DNA of 64,000 nucleotides from Phragmitibacter flavus (GCF_005780165.1 NZ_VAUV01000011.1:124001-188000); one strand, 5' to 3'; positions 29,301 to 38,490 are shown, numbered from the stretch's first letter. The notes: generated by a model from the sequence alone, not told the origin. Translations and numbers: made by a program.

Positions 29301-31486
29301 AATAACCGCATCGCGTTCATCTTCTGATGCGCATTGGGCGACTCCAAAAGCACTTTCATCAACCCATCCATGCCCCCCTTCTCGAGCACCGGCACCTCCA
29401 CCTTCTTCGCCTCCTTGTGCTGCACTTTCCAAATCCGGCCAAAATAATGATCCCGATCCGGCCGCACCGCCGCATTCGCCGGACCATGCAACGGCCCCCG
29501 CGTATCATTGTGAATGACCGCCTGATTGTAAAAGTCAATCACATATAGCGCCCCGTCCGGACCAATGCGCGTCTCAATCGGTCTGAACCACAAGTCACCG
29601 GAGCGCATAAACTCCGTTTCCTCACGCCCTGCCTCTTTCTCAGTGCGATAACTCACCCCATCCTTTTTCACAAACTGATGATGCACCAAGTTAATCGTCG
29701 GTTCCCCGGTAAAATAACTGTAATTCCACTTGTCTGGCCACGCCCCACCTTCATAAATCGCACAACCCGCCGCCGCCGTAAACGCTCCTACCTGGTCAAT
29801 CTGCACATAAGCCTGCTGCTCCCATTGCAACAGCGGATAACTCTTTTGCGCGGTGATCATCCCCTTCCAACCATTCGCTCCCGGCACCTTGCCCTTGGCC
29901 AGCAAATACTCTGGTAGCACCGTATGAAAAAACACCGTGCCACTCGTCGGCTGGGTCCAGAAACACTCCCCATCCCACGTCATGCACAATCCCCAAGTAT
30001 TGCCTCCCTTGCTGGAAAACGCCTCTATCGCCGTTCCATCAGGCCGAAACCTCACCACCCCTGAACTGATCCTCACCGGCTCAGTATTTGCCCCCGCTCC
30101 GAGCGCGATCACATCCCCTGCGCTGTAACCATGCGTTGCATAAATCCAGCCATCCTGCCCCCAACGCAGATTGTTCATCACCGCATGCGTATCTGCCGTC
30201 CCAAGCCCCGTGTAGAGTTTCGTGCGCTTGTCCGCCACCTCATCCCCATCCGTATCTTCCAGAAACCAGATGTCCGGTGCCGCACACGCAATGACCCCGT
30301 TCTTATACAAAACAAAACTCGTCACCAACTCCAACTTGTCTGCAAACACTTTCTTCTTGTCCATCACCCCATCCCCGTTCGTGTCCGTCAGGATGCTGAT
30401 ACAATCAATCGGATCACGCTCATATTCCCCCGGCTTCACCGAACCCGATTCCTTCCACTCCTCGGTATTCGCCTTCCTTAATCCATTCGGATACTCCGGC
30501 GTCTCCGCCACCCACATCCGCCCCTTTTCATCCCAATCAATATTCATCGCCTTGTTGATCAAAGGCTCCGCCGCCACCAGCGACAGGTCAAACTCTGGAT
30601 GCACCTCAATCTTCATCGCCGCCAGCTCAGGCCGAGTCGGACCACCTTCTGGATATCTCAACGCATCGGCCAGTTCCTCCGCTTTGCACAACTCATCCAC
30701 ATTCTCCCGTTTCCCCGCCCAGGCAATGCCGCGCAACAACATCGTGCGAATTGAATTGTGTGAAAAATTTTCATACAAGTGGCCGGGAATGGAAACAAAT
30801 GCCCGGTAGTTGTCTTTTTCATAAGTCCACATCTGCGGCTGAATATCATAAATGCTCACCCGCTTGCCACCTTCCGTTGATTTCTCCGCTTTCTTCAGCG
30901 CATCCGCATTCCGCGCTCCCGAAGCTTTGGGAGTGTAAGCCGCCGCAAGAATGTTCACCTCCGGTAGAAGGTCCATGTCATAATAAATTTCATCATCCAA
31001 ATCGAAGTTGGAACATTCTTTGGTGATGGGGTTCTCCCTATCAGTAAAGTAAAGCGACATCGGACCTTCCAGCCACTTCGTCTGCCCATGTTTCCACGAA
31101 CCTCCAACGATTCCCTTGAACCACTCGTGATCCCTCGCCACAATTCCCGCATGGATCACCACGATCCCACCACCGCGATTGACAAACTCTAGCAAATTTT
31201 TGCGCTCTTCGCCCAAGTTAATATTCCCCGCCTCTTGAGCATGCAGAATCAACACATCCGTCTTCTCCAATTGTTCACGAGTTGGAAACTCATTCGCTCC
31301 GCTCGCCTGCGCCCCGCGTTCATTCAACAAAGGCACCCAGTCTTTTAGAAACTGCGGATAATCATGCTGACCCGGACCGTGTGACTTCGGACCGGAGCGA
31401 ATATAAACCCGCAACGGATCAGCCGCATAACTCGACGAAGCCAGCAACCACGACAGACCAACAACCAAAGCAAAAAGGAATTTCAT
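26372..31486 (-). CDS. ThuA / PVC-type dehydrogenase / cytochrome c / ThuA fusion
   Basis: This is a 1704-residue exported protein. A signal peptide (FLFALVVGLSWLLASSSYA) is followed by a ThuA-like glutamine-amidotransferase fold (residues 24-270). A PVC-type beta-propeller dehydrogenase module starting VHPEFDLSLVAAEP occupies about 290-710, and HEAT-like helices about 715-1100. A c-type haem site CAVCH has cysteines at 1129 and 1132 and a histidine at 1133. A beta-rich carbohydrate-binding-like domain covers about 1250-1450, and a second ThuA domain 1489-1704 (KVLVIGGGSSHDF). It probably oxidises a sugar in the periplasm and passes electrons to its haem. It is the largest gene of the AraC-linked locus. 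Confidence 0.85.
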   Translation of the reverse strand: MKFLFALVVGLSWLLASSSYAADPLRVYIRSGPKSHGPGQHDYPQFLKDWVPLLNERGAQASGANEFPTREQLEKTDVLILHAQEAGNINLGEERKNLLEFVNRGGGIVVIHAGIVARDHEWFKGIVGGSWKHGQTKWLEGPMSLYFTDRENPITKECSNFDLDDEIYYDMDLLPEVNILAAAYTPKASGARNADALKKAEKSTEGGKRVSIYDIQPQMWTYEKDNYRAFVSIPGHLYENFSHNSIRTMLLRGIAWAGKRENVDELCKAEELADALRYPEGGPTRPELAAMKIEVHPEFDLSLVAAEPLINKAMNIDWDEKGRMWVAETPEYPNGLRKANTEEWKESGSVKPGEYERDPIDCISILTDTNGDGVMDKKKVFADKLELVTSFVLYKNGVIACAAPDIWFLEDTDGDEVADKRTKLYTGLGTADTHAVMNNLRWGQDGWIYATHGYSAGDVIALGAGANTEPVRISSGVVRFRPDGTAIEAFSSKGGNTWGLCMTWDGECFWTQPTSGTVFFHTVLPEYLLAKGKVPGANGWKGMITAQKSYPLLQWEQQAYVQIDQVGAFTAAAGCAIYEGGAWPDKWNYSYFTGEPTINLVHHQFVKKDGVSYRTEKEAGREETEFMRSGDLWFRPIETRIGPDGALYVIDFYNQAVIHNDTRGPLHGPANAAVRPDRDHYFGRIWKVQHKEAKKVEVPVLEKGGMDGLMKVLLESPNAHQKMNAMRLLAESPDFLVTMAKSSVEDDRKRASLFMMNASFDGKASQVDGYEFNRQEFLKLDEKQQGEIVQALLRADIGNASPMDAVFLGSYTSAAEVRSALLKVYEEATEDWTRSAVLIAARADGPLFIEDAMKREPSAAMDHLVDLLTPLLLEEADESRVRELLAAVAQGPVDAEGLQMVVMRHLAKGNLMKLKMDEALVKSFETMLSRPRLASVALPLIARLDVDGRLKEAIDGQTVVLSGRLQDESVGVGDRLFAAQAMIGLGDKSLLKVVMEVLLNPDSPEDLQRGMVSALSEGGGMMELAEGYGALSPALKAVAFDEILKRPEATMAWLNAVEEEKVKALEIGPGNVARLRTHPNREVALRASKLMDKLNPGAKAKGEIVARLLPEVVKPGNVENGKVMFAAACAVCHKFGDVGLRDVGPPLTGMGAHGAAELLTHVVDPNREVDPSFWQWNISTKKGESYAGIIVSENAASVTLRHQGGDVEIRKVDIASRENTHRSLMPEGLDALGAEVLRDILAFMTAGDAKFRVVDLREAYTADARRGLFAKEEATNDSVFPVKYGNIEVEGIPFFLMDPAKSGNGLNLVVLKGGWEKAVAQGYPQRVELGLNVAAKRLHLLSGIAGWGWPATKDQRGAMKVSVIHADGQVEVTELLNGVAFADYNREIEVPGSKLVEGVVKRGQLRLISLEVKKPGPITKVVLESYDNGVTPVVLAVTADLEGSAGFVVDQGKPAAVVPAVKVEEGPKEGGKGDGPLVSAGEAAWEQGKSKVLVIGGGSSHDFAKYFGTTDVETLKAGGFSVVYTEDRDQAVAELANADVAVISVNRRFFDTPAYRKALMDFAEAGKGIVMLHPGTWYAYPEWPELNAQIVGGGSRGHDKLGEFTVKVVNKDHAVMRGMPESFKVVDELYYVNAEGVPEGTVGIEVLAETSPSEKYGKPHPSVWLAKHPKARVVNIALGHDGRVHDLEAFKVLLKNAVGHAGGK

Positions 31487-31518
31487 GATAAGTGAGGAAT
31501 AAGCTGAAAATAAAGTAA

Positions 31519-31968
31519 CTAGGCCAGGGTTTTGCAGGGAGGCCGTCCATCTCGCAATGACGACCAAGTTTCTTCAGAAGACACATCAAGAGGATCAACC
31601 TCCTTCGCCAAATCGTCCGGCAACTTCGCGGGCGACAGGATGGCAAGAAACACCAGTGGTTCCTGATGCGGATTGTAAGTCGCATGCACCGTCCCGGGAG
31701 GAACATGCGCCATCTCCCCCGCACTTAAAATCCGAACTTCGTCCCCCACCCACTGCTCCGCGCGACCATACAAGACATAAATGATTTCCTCCCGATGCGG
31801 ATGCAGATGAAAAGGATGACAATGCATCGGAGCCAAATTGGCGCGCACCAACAGCAACTTCTCCGCATCCACCAGGTCAGGACTACACAACCACTCGTTG
31901 TGTGTCCATGGATTGATCTCCCGTGATGCATCTCCGACCTGAACGAAAAATCGATTCTCAGTGCTCAT
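31519..31968 (-). CDS. Cupin-domain protein
   Basis: This 149-residue single-domain cupin has motif 1 CHPFHLHPHREEIIYVLYG and motif 2 MAHVPPGTVHATYNP. The His/Glu metal ligands appear intact, so it may be a small sugar or keto-acid isomerase or oxygenase. It lies between the TIM-barrel gene (10 bases upstream) and the ThuA/PVC fusion gene (32 bases downstream). All are on the minus strand, so they form a probable three-gene operon. The start MSTENRFFVQVG is clear. Confidence 0.82.
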   Translation of the reverse strand: MSTENRFFVQVGDASREINPWTHNEWLCSPDLVDAEKLLLVRANLAPMHCHPFHLHPHREEIIYVLYGRAEQWVGDEVRILSAGEMAHVPPGTVHATYNPHQEPLVFLAILSPAKLPDDLAKEVDPLDVSSEETWSSLRDGRPPCKTLA

Positions 31969-31978
31969 GGCGATGAAC

Positions 31979-32836
31979 TTAGAGTTTCAGAGCTTTGAAC
32001 TCTTTGGTCAAGTTGGTGAGCGAATCCTCAACCCCCATCCGCTCCAGCGAACTCGCTCCTACAAAACCGACCGCATCCGTGTTTTTGATCACCCGCTCCG
32101 CATCCGACGGCGTGTTGATGGGCCCCCCATGACAAAGGAAAAAGATATCCTTCCGCACCTGGCTCGCCGCATCAATGATCTCCTGCGTGCGCTTCAACGT
32201 ATGCTCCCAACTCACCACCGCACTCTTCACCCCCACACTGCCACCTACCGTCGTGCCGACATGCGCAATGATCGCATCCGCCCCAGCCTTCGCCATCTCC
32301 ACCGCCTCCTCCGGCGTCGCCACATACACCACGCTAAAAAGATCCATCTTCCGCGCGATGGCGACCATCTCATACTCCTTCTTCACACTCATTCCCGTCT
32401 CCTCCAACACCCCGCGAAAATGCCCGTCGACAATCGTGTGTGTCGGGAAATTGTTCACCCCTGAAAACCCCATTTCCTTCACTTTGCCAAGCCAATGCCA
32501 CATGCGCCGGCGCGGGTCCGTCGCATGCACCCCGCAAATCACCGGCACCTCTTCCACCACCGGAAGCACCTCATACTCTCCAATCTCCATTGCGATCGCG
32601 TTCGCATCCCCATACGCCATCAATCCACAGGTCGAGCCATGCCCCATCATGCGAAACCGACCACTGTTATAAATGATAATCAAATCCGCCCCGCCCTTCT
32701 CAATGAATTTCGCGCTGATCCCCGTCCCCGCCCCTGCCGCAATGATCGCATTGCCCTTGTTGATCGTCGCTTGCAACCGCTCACGCACTTCCTCACGAGT
32801 GTAAGGGTTTCCTTTTCCAGTCCAGGGATTCGGCAT
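31979..32836 (-). CDS. Phosphoenolpyruvate-hydrolase-family TIM-barrel protein
   Basis: This 285-residue protein starts MPNPWTGKGNPYTREEVRE. It contains IIAAGAGTGISAKFIEKGG, VICGVHATDPRR, IIAHVGTTVGG and FFLCHGGPINTPSDA. These match the TIM-barrel family (Pfam TIM-br_sig_trns) annotated as phosphoenolpyruvate hydrolase. Enzymatic activity in the family is poorly defined; an aldolase-like or hydrolase reaction on a keto-acid is the usual guess. It is first in the operon, divergent from an AraC regulator 82 bases away. Confidence 0.8.
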   Translation of the reverse strand: MPNPWTGKGNPYTREEVRERLQATINKGNAIIAAGAGTGISAKFIEKGGADLIIIYNSGRFRMMGHGSTCGLMAYGDANAIAMEIGEYEVLPVVEEVPVICGVHATDPRRRMWHWLGKVKEMGFSGVNNFPTHTIVDGHFRGVLEETGMSVKKEYEMVAIARKMDLFSVVYVATPEEAVEMAKAGADAIIAHVGTTVGGSVGVKSAVVSWEHTLKRTQEIIDAASQVRKDIFFLCHGGPINTPSDAERVIKNTDAVGFVGASSLERMGVEDSLTNLTKEFKALKL

Positions 32837-32918
32837 AATTTCAATGGGTTAAATGAATAATCGAATGACATACTAACGACTCCTCCGCGAAAATGCTGTC
32901 TCAAACCGCATCACCACA

Positions 32919-33785
32919 ATGCACGACGACCTATCTGAAACCCACATCCTCGGTCCCGACACCTTTCAGATCGTGGTGCGCCAGAACGACACCGACCAAC
33001 GACCCTGGCTGCGCCATGCCCCCACCTGTCCCGCCCTCAAACACCATCGAATCGCTCACGCCGGTGCCTGCATCGCCAAAGACCCTTATCGCATTGTCCG
33101 CATGCAACAAAGCGGTGCGTATTTCATAGCCTGCATCGGCGGCGAGGGACGCATCCTCGTCGATGGCAAATGGAGGGTCTGCAAAGCCGGCATGGCCTGC
33201 CTTCTCCCTCCTCACATGCTCAACGCCTTCCACGCCATCCCCGGCAAATACTGGAGCTTCGCCTGGGTCCGCTACGAGGCCGCGCCCAATACCCATCCCA
33301 TACTGAGCGCCAGTTCCCCGATGCTCGCCCCCTTCCATGGCCTCGCCATCCACAACGCCATCTCCGGACTCCACTCCGAGGCAAAAGGAGCCGCCACACC
33401 CTCCGTCATTCACCAATGGCTGGAACTCGTGCAAACCTACGTCCAACAATTCACCCAACCCCTGCGGATGGACAACCGCCTCTACCATCTCTGGAACCAC
33501 GTCGAACCCCGACTCGAAAAAGACTGGACCGTCGACACCCTCGCCGCCCGCGCCCATCTCAGTGGCGAACACCTGCGCCGCCTCTGCCTCCACCAACTCG
33601 GCCGCCCCCCGCTGCGACACCTTACCTGGCTACGCATGCGACGCGCCGCCGAACTGCTCTCCACCACCGACGAAAAAATCGAAACCATCGCCCACCTCGT
33701 CGGCTACCAAAACCCCTTCGTCTTCTCCAACACCTTCAAAAAATGGATTGGCTGGCGTCCCAGCGAACACCGCAACCGAACTTGA
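32919..33785 (+). CDS. AraC-family regulator
   Basis: This 288-residue regulator has an N-terminal cupin-like ligand domain (IACIGGEGRILVDGKWRVC and CLLPPHMLNAFHAI) and a C-terminal AraC HTH (LAARAHLSGEHLRRLCLH and IAHLVGYQNPFVFSNTFKKW). Such regulators usually sense a sugar and activate a neighbouring operon. It is divergent from the TIM-barrel/cupin/ThuA operon. The intervening 82 bases must contain both promoters, though no clear binding repeat was seen there. It is the probable local regulator of that locus. Confidence 0.88.
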   Translation: MHDDLSETHILGPDTFQIVVRQNDTDQRPWLRHAPTCPALKHHRIAHAGACIAKDPYRIVRMQQSGAYFIACIGGEGRILVDGKWRVCKAGMACLLPPHMLNAFHAIPGKYWSFAWVRYEAAPNTHPILSASSPMLAPFHGLAIHNAISGLHSEAKGAATPSVIHQWLELVQTYVQQFTQPLRMDNRLYHLWNHVEPRLEKDWTVDTLAARAHLSGEHLRRLCLHQLGRPPLRHLTWLRMRRAAELLSTTDEKIETIAHLVGYQNPFVFSNTFKKWIGWRPSEHRNRT

Positions 33786-33822
33786 CCCGGCCACCCAAAA
33801 CCAGCGAGTTTTACAAGCGAAA

Positions 33823-35007
33823 CTACGGCTCTGTCGCCGACTGCACCGCTGCCTGCATCCACCTGTCCAGTCGAGACCAGTGATCTGGCAAACGGAAAAC
33901 CGTAATTACATGCCCTCCCAAGCTGTGCCAGCGTTCGGGATAACCCAAGGCGACGTCGAGTTCGCGCTGAAGACGTGCAGGCACAATCAAATCCTGTCCC
34001 GCAGTCAGCAGCAGAACAGGCTTGCTTCTCAGATAGGGGGCCAGCTTGTCGGGATCCAAACGCGAGGTTTGACGGGTTAGCAATGCAAGCTGCTGAAGTT
34101 CCCGGGGATCGCTTTCACGGCCATTGGCAAGCTTGATGCCAGTCCGGGCTCCAGGCATTTGGGTGGTGAAAATCAACTCGCTCACACTGGCACCGCCGCA
34201 GACAAGAACGGCCGCATCCGGGGGACCATGCCGCACCGCAAGGGCCGGGACCACCAAAGCTCCTGCGCTGATTCCAAAATAAATGACCGGCCGTTTGGGG
34301 GAGATCGCACCCTTCACCTGCTCCTTTTCCAAAAGGGACAATACGGTTGCAACGGCGTCCGCCTCCCATGCAATGGTGGCATCTATGCGCCGGGCCAATT
34401 CTTCCGCTGCCTCGTGGGTGGTCGTCTCCTTGGTTTCCGCACGGTAGGTAAACTGATGAGGATCAATCGATGTCGAGACCACATCCCACCCATCCGCCAC
34501 CATCTTGCCAGAACTCATGTCCATCGCCTGCTGCAAACCACGAGTGCCACCGTAGAGCGTGTTGAGCATCACCACGGTGCCCTTTTTTGCTTCCGCCGTG
34601 GTGGACTGGACAATAACAAGCTTCAGGTTGCCGGAGATTTCCGTCTTCATTTCCGATCCGTCGACCTTCATCGTCGTCGTCAAAGTCATCCGCTTCGACT
34701 GATCCCAGAACGGCAACGGTTTCTTCGCCAGCGTGATCAACTCCATCATTCCAGGCTTCCCCTCACGCAACACATGCCAGCCATTGACGACGCCCATGTC
34801 TTTTGGCGCTTTTCCTTTGATGACTTTGATCTTGGGTTTTTCAGCCTCCGGCATGTCAGGCCAGCGGACCGTCGGGAGTTCGAAAACTTCTCCGACAATC
34901 GACGACAACCTTGCGGATCGAATAAAAGTGCAGTCCGCCAGAAGGATGACAAAAAACAAGATCAGAAGCAGGCGCAAAGCGATCGTGTGCATCATCATCA
35001 ACAACAA
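33823..35007 (-). CDS. Alpha/beta-hydrolase, probable lipoprotein
   Basis: This 394-residue protein has an N-terminal hydrophobic stretch ending in LLADC, a lipobox-like sequence (IALRLLLILFFVILLADC). It therefore may be an outer- or inner-membrane lipoprotein. The nucleophile elbow YFGISAGALVVP fits the GxSxG motif, and late conserved residues include LLLTAGQDLIVP and HSLGGHVI. The middle of the protein is unlike standard lipases. The substrate is not known. It is convergent with the AraC gene and divergent from another hydrolase gene. Confidence 0.7.
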   Translation of the reverse strand: MLLMMMHTIALRLLLILFFVILLADCTFIRSARLSSIVGEVFELPTVRWPDMPEAEKPKIKVIKGKAPKDMGVVNGWHVLREGKPGMMELITLAKKPLPFWDQSKRMTLTTTMKVDGSEMKTEISGNLKLVIVQSTTAEAKKGTVVMLNTLYGGTRGLQQAMDMSSGKMVADGWDVVSTSIDPHQFTYRAETKETTTHEAAEELARRIDATIAWEADAVATVLSLLEKEQVKGAISPKRPVIYFGISAGALVVPALAVRHGPPDAAVLVCGGASVSELIFTTQMPGARTGIKLANGRESDPRELQQLALLTRQTSRLDPDKLAPYLRSKPVLLLTAGQDLIVPARLQRELDVALGYPERWHSLGGHVITVFRLPDHWSRLDRWMQAAVQSATEP

Positions 35008-35187
35008 CGCTCATTCTATTCAAAGCCTGGACAAACTGACTAGACAAAAAACACCGTCGTCTTTGCCCATCGGTTGGGTCAAACGAATCAACCTGTGGCA
35101 GCGACTGCGTTCCGCAGACAATCACCAATTTTTCGAGACAGCATTCGCCGCCCACCTCCGTTATCTTTGTTGACTCCCATCACCATC

Positions 35188-36183
35188 ATGGCAAACACAC
35201 CCCGCTTCCTCGCCCTCAGCTTCATCTCCCTGCTCACCGCCGCCAGCTTGCACGCGGCTCCGCCTCAGCGCTATACCCTCCAGGCCCGCGCCAGCGAGAT
35301 CGATCCCAAAGCCAAGGAACACCCTGAACTCAGCTTCACCTTCACCAACAAAGAAGGCAAACCCGCCGACCTGCAAAACGCCTCCGTCGACACCAGCGTC
35401 AAACCCCAGGGCAAACTCGTCATCTGGCTCATGGGCCACAACGGAGCCCTGTTCGAACGCCTCAACAGCTACGGCGTCCACGCCATCCAGGTCCACTACG
35501 CCAATGGCTGGTTCGGAAAATTCGGCAACCTTTCCGACAAAGCCGACGGACAACTCCTCGGCCGCATCCGCCTCGAAGCCGCCACCGGCGAAGACCACAG
35601 CCCCGACGTCACCATCCCCAAACCCGACGGCATGATGGAACGCGCCTTCCAATTCGTAAAATGGCTCGACAAAGAAAATCCCGAAGGCAAATGGGACCAC
35701 TTCATCAACGACACCAAGGACGGTTTGCGCTGGGACAAAGTCATCATCTCTGGAGCCTCCCACGGTGCCACCACCGCCGCCCGTTTTGCCAAACATCAGG
35801 CCGTTGACCGCGTCGTGATGTTCTGCGGCCCGCGCGATCAAAACGAAACCTGGCAGTCGCTTCCTTCCGCCACCGAACCCAACCGTTACTTCGGGTTCAG
35901 CCACACCCTCGACGGCGGATGGCCCGGCGATCATTATCCCCGCTCCTGGAAAATGCTCGGACTCGACCCGTTCGGACCCGACATCGACGTCGACCAAACG
36001 CCACCTCCCTACAAAAACAGCCGCCGCCTGATCACCAGCGCGGACGTCAACAACGACGAAAAACGCGCCCATAGTTGCGTCACCCCAGGCAAAGCCGCCG
36101 TCAAAGATGCAGACGGAAAATTCATCCACGAAGCCGTGTGGAAATACCTCTTCACCCATCCGGTGGCCGCAGTCGGCAAGTAG
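35188..36183 (+). CDS. Secreted alpha/beta-hydrolase (BPSS1187-like)
   Basis: This protein is about 331 residues long. The signal peptide MANTPRFLALSFISLLTAA ends at SLHAAPP. Motifs are VIWLMGHNGALF, the nucleophile elbow VIISGASHGATTAARF and the late segment HSCVTPGKA. The layout is like BPSS1187-family hydrolases, a secreted alpha/beta-fold family of unknown substrate. The longer frame from 35074 is rejected because the ATG at 35188 begins a clean signal peptide. Downstream, after 72 bases, lies an AIR-synthase-like gene on the same strand. Confidence 0.75.
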   Translation: MANTPRFLALSFISLLTAASLHAAPPQRYTLQARASEIDPKAKEHPELSFTFTNKEGKPADLQNASVDTSVKPQGKLVIWLMGHNGALFERLNSYGVHAIQVHYANGWFGKFGNLSDKADGQLLGRIRLEAATGEDHSPDVTIPKPDGMMERAFQFVKWLDKENPEGKWDHFINDTKDGLRWDKVIISGASHGATTAARFAKHQAVDRVVMFCGPRDQNETWQSLPSATEPNRYFGFSHTLDGGWPGDHYPRSWKMLGLDPFGPDIDVDQTPPPYKNSRRLITSADVNNDEKRAHSCVTPGKAAVKDADGKFIHEAVWKYLFTHPVAAVGK

Positions 36184-36255
36184 CCAGTTCATTTCCTTCA
36201 AAAGCCGCAAAAGCCGGATGACAGCGCGCCATCCGAGGCTTTGTTGTTTCCCATC

Positions 36256-37221
36256 ATGCCATCATCTCTGGAAGCCCTCGTCGACTCCCTGCGCGCTCAT
36301 CCCAACGTCCTCGAAAAACTTCACATCGCCACGGCTTACACTCCATCAGTCGAAGTCAGCCAGCATATTCCCATCGGCGACGACACCGCCGTCATCCCCA
36401 ACGGCGACCACTACCTGCTCTTTGCCGCCGAGGGCATGATGGAATCCTTCATCAACCTCGATCCCTGGTTCGCCGGTTATTGCGCCGTGATGGTCAACCT
36501 CAGCGACATCGCCGCCATGGGCGGACGTCCCACCGCCATTGTCGATGTGCTCTGGTCGCATCCCGACTCCCCCATCATCAAAGAAATTTGGGCCGGCATG
36601 CGCGCCGCCTCCACCGCCTACAACGTCCCCATCGTCGGCGGTCACACCACCCGCTTTCCCATTGAACGCACCCCTCTTCTTGCCACCGCCGTCCTCGGTC
36701 GCGCCAACGCCATCATCTCCAGCTTCACCGCCGCGCCCGGTCAGGTCCTGCTCATGGCCATCGACCTCCGCGCCGCCTATCGCGGTGAAGGCACGCTATT
36801 CTGGAACGGCAGCGTCGGCGCTCCTCCCGAACAACTGCAAGGCGATCTCGACCTTCTTCCCCTTCTCGCCGAACAAGGCCTGGTCATCGCTGGAAAAGAC
36901 ATCAGCAATGGCGGCCTCCCCGGCACCCTCGCCATGCTCTGCGCCACCTCGCGCGTCGGAGCCACCGTCAACCTCGACGAACTCCCCATCCCTCCCGGCA
37001 TCGACCTTCAACGCTGGCTGCTCTCTTTTCCCAGCTACGGTTACCTCCTCACCGCTCCGCCCGAAAACGTCGCGACCGTGCAGTCCATTTTCGAGACTCG
37101 CGGCCTCAACTGTGCCGCCATCGGCACCATCGACCCCGGCAACACCATCCACTTTACCCAGCAGCAAGATCAGCTGCGCGTGCCTTTTTGCCAGGTCGAC
37201 TTTCCACCATCGCAGCTTTGA
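36256..37221 (+). CDS. AIR-synthase/ThiL-like ATP-binding protein
   Basis: This 321-residue protein has the PurM-like fold signatures IGDDTAVIPNGDHYLLF, VMVNLSDIAAMGGRP and IVGGHTTRFPI. C-terminally, GKDISNGGLPGTLAML is followed by a PurM-C type domain. It resembles the sll0787-family of AIR synthase-related proteins. Members bind ATP and phosphorylate or activate small molecules, but the reaction is not known. The in-frame TTG at 36241 is less likely than the ATG at 36256. The gene end overlaps the convergent lacI-type gene by 68 bases. Confidence 0.8.
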   Translation: MPSSLEALVDSLRAHPNVLEKLHIATAYTPSVEVSQHIPIGDDTAVIPNGDHYLLFAAEGMMESFINLDPWFAGYCAVMVNLSDIAAMGGRPTAIVDVLWSHPDSPIIKEIWAGMRAASTAYNVPIVGGHTTRFPIERTPLLATAVLGRANAIISSFTAAPGQVLLMAIDLRAAYRGEGTLFWNGSVGAPPEQLQGDLDLLPLLAEQGLVIAGKDISNGGLPGTLAMLCATSRVGATVNLDELPIPPGIDLQRWLLSFPSYGYLLTAPPENVATVQSIFETRGLNCAAIGTIDPGNTIHFTQQQDQLRVPFCQVDFPPSQL

Positions 37222-38236
37222 GCGTCGGTCCATCCCGCCACGTTCCAGCGATCATCACATCGCGCGGATGTTCCGCAAACCCGCGCTCATTCGCCATCAT
37301 TTTCTGCAGCAGCAAATCCACCGTCGCCCCGCCGACATGGAACAAATTCCCATCAATCCCCGCCATCGTCCGGCGCTCCTCTTCCGTGCCAAACAGATGT
37401 GCCACCCCCACATCCTCCGGGACCTTCAGCCTCAGCCGTTCCAATAACTCAATCACCCGCACCTTGTAAGCAATCATCGCGTCCGGCCGATGTTCCTCAA
37501 ACCAATCACGGAACGCCGTCATGTTCACGACCTTCCCCTCCGCCATGAAGGGAGGACAGCGCAAATGCTCCGGCATCTGCCATTGCTCATCCAAAGCCGC
37601 CGCCGACCACTGACCGCCCACCACCGCATTGTTGTGAACCGGTGCCACCAGCGCCGGTTTTTTATACCCCAACGCCCGCAACTGCCGGATCGCCAGCTTC
37701 ACATTATGGAAGCCATTCAGATGCACCCGATCCACCTGCAACCCCGAAAAATACGTCCCCAATCCCACCACACAAAACTCCCGCACATCGATCCATCCCG
37801 GGTGCTCCCCATCTCTTGAAAACCCCAAAATCACCCCCCGGATTCCCCTCGCCCGCAGCACCTTGCAAAGCCGTGCCGGATCGTGCCCATACTCCTCCAG
37901 CGAAAATGCCTCCACCTGACAACCCAATTGCTCCGCCCGTGTTTTGATCCCATCCATATACCACTGGCAAACATCCTTCCCCCGCCACGCGTCGTGAACA
38001 TCATTCGTCACCAACGCCAGCTTCTCCCCCAACGCCCCTTCCCGCCTGCGACGCTGCGCCATCAACGCCTGCACCATCGGATTCGGCACATACCCCATCG
38101 ACACCGCCATCTCCTTGATCCGTTCCCGCAATCCCTCGCTGATCCGCAAATCCCCCTTGAGCGCCCGCGAAACCGTCGCCGCCGAAACCCCGACCGCCCC
38201 CGCCACATCCTGCATGCGAACTCCGCCTTCAATCAT
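37154..38236 (-). CDS. LacI-family regulator
   Basis: This 360-residue regulator has a LacI HTH at residues 8-35 ([19 protein letters not shown], then [11 protein letters not shown]). A periplasmic-binding-protein-like effector domain contains [27 protein letters not shown] and [14 protein letters not shown]. The hinge segment [12 protein letters not shown] is of the family type. The ligand is probably a sugar. The gene is divergent from the zinc-ribbon genes, with a 254-base heptamer-rich region between. Its 3' end overlaps the AIR-synthase-like gene. Confidence 0.9.
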   Translation of the reverse strand: MIEGGVRMQDVAGAVGVSAATVSRALKGDLRISEGLRERIKEMAVSMGYVPNPMVQALMAQRRRREGALGEKLALVTNDVHDAWRGKDVCQWYMDGIKTRAEQLGCQVEAFSLEEYGHDPARLCKVLRARGIRGVILGFSRDGEHPGWIDVREFCVVGLGTYFSGLQVDRVHLNGFHNVKLAIRQLRALGYKKPALVAPVHNNAVVGGQWSAAALDEQWQMPEHLRCPPFMAEGKVVNMTAFRDWFEEHRPDAMIAYKVRVIELLERLRLKVPEDVGVAHLFGTEEERRTMAGIDGNLFHVGGATVDLLLQKMMANERGFAEHPRDVMIAGTWRDGPTLKAAMVESRPGKKARAADLAAG

Positions 38237-38306
38237 GATGGTGCTGCCCCACGAATCCTTTCATACCGTCCCTATCAGCACCAAACATGCCGGGGCAAGA
38301 ATCAAC

Positions 38307-38475
38307 ACTGCCCACTGCCCACTGCCCACTGCCCACTGCCCACTGCCCACTGCCCACTGCCCACTGCCCACTGCCCACTGCCCACTGCCCACTGCCCACT
38401 GCCCACTTCCGACTTCCGACTTCCGACTTCCAACTTTCCCATCACTTTTCACTTTTCACTCTTCACTTTCCCCCT
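38307..38475 (+). repeat. Long heptamer array (ACTGCCC)14 and variants
   Basis: About fourteen perfect tandem copies of ACTGCCC (38307-38404) pass into ACTTCCG x3, ACTTCCA and ACTTTTC-type seven-mers up to 38475. The array lies between the divergent lacI-like gene and the zinc-ribbon gene and ends 16 bases before its ATG. Frames through it encode only repetitive peptides. Confidence 0.9.
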
Positions 38476-38490
38476 ACCCTATTTCTCCAC

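Noticed and set aside
38261-38452. Repetitive ORFs in the (ACTGCCC)n array, both strands
   Set aside because: The peptides are perfect repeats generated by the seven-base array and have no start context.
38307-38475. CRISPR array
   Set aside because: The units are seven-base tandem repeats with no spacers, and no cas genes are nearby.
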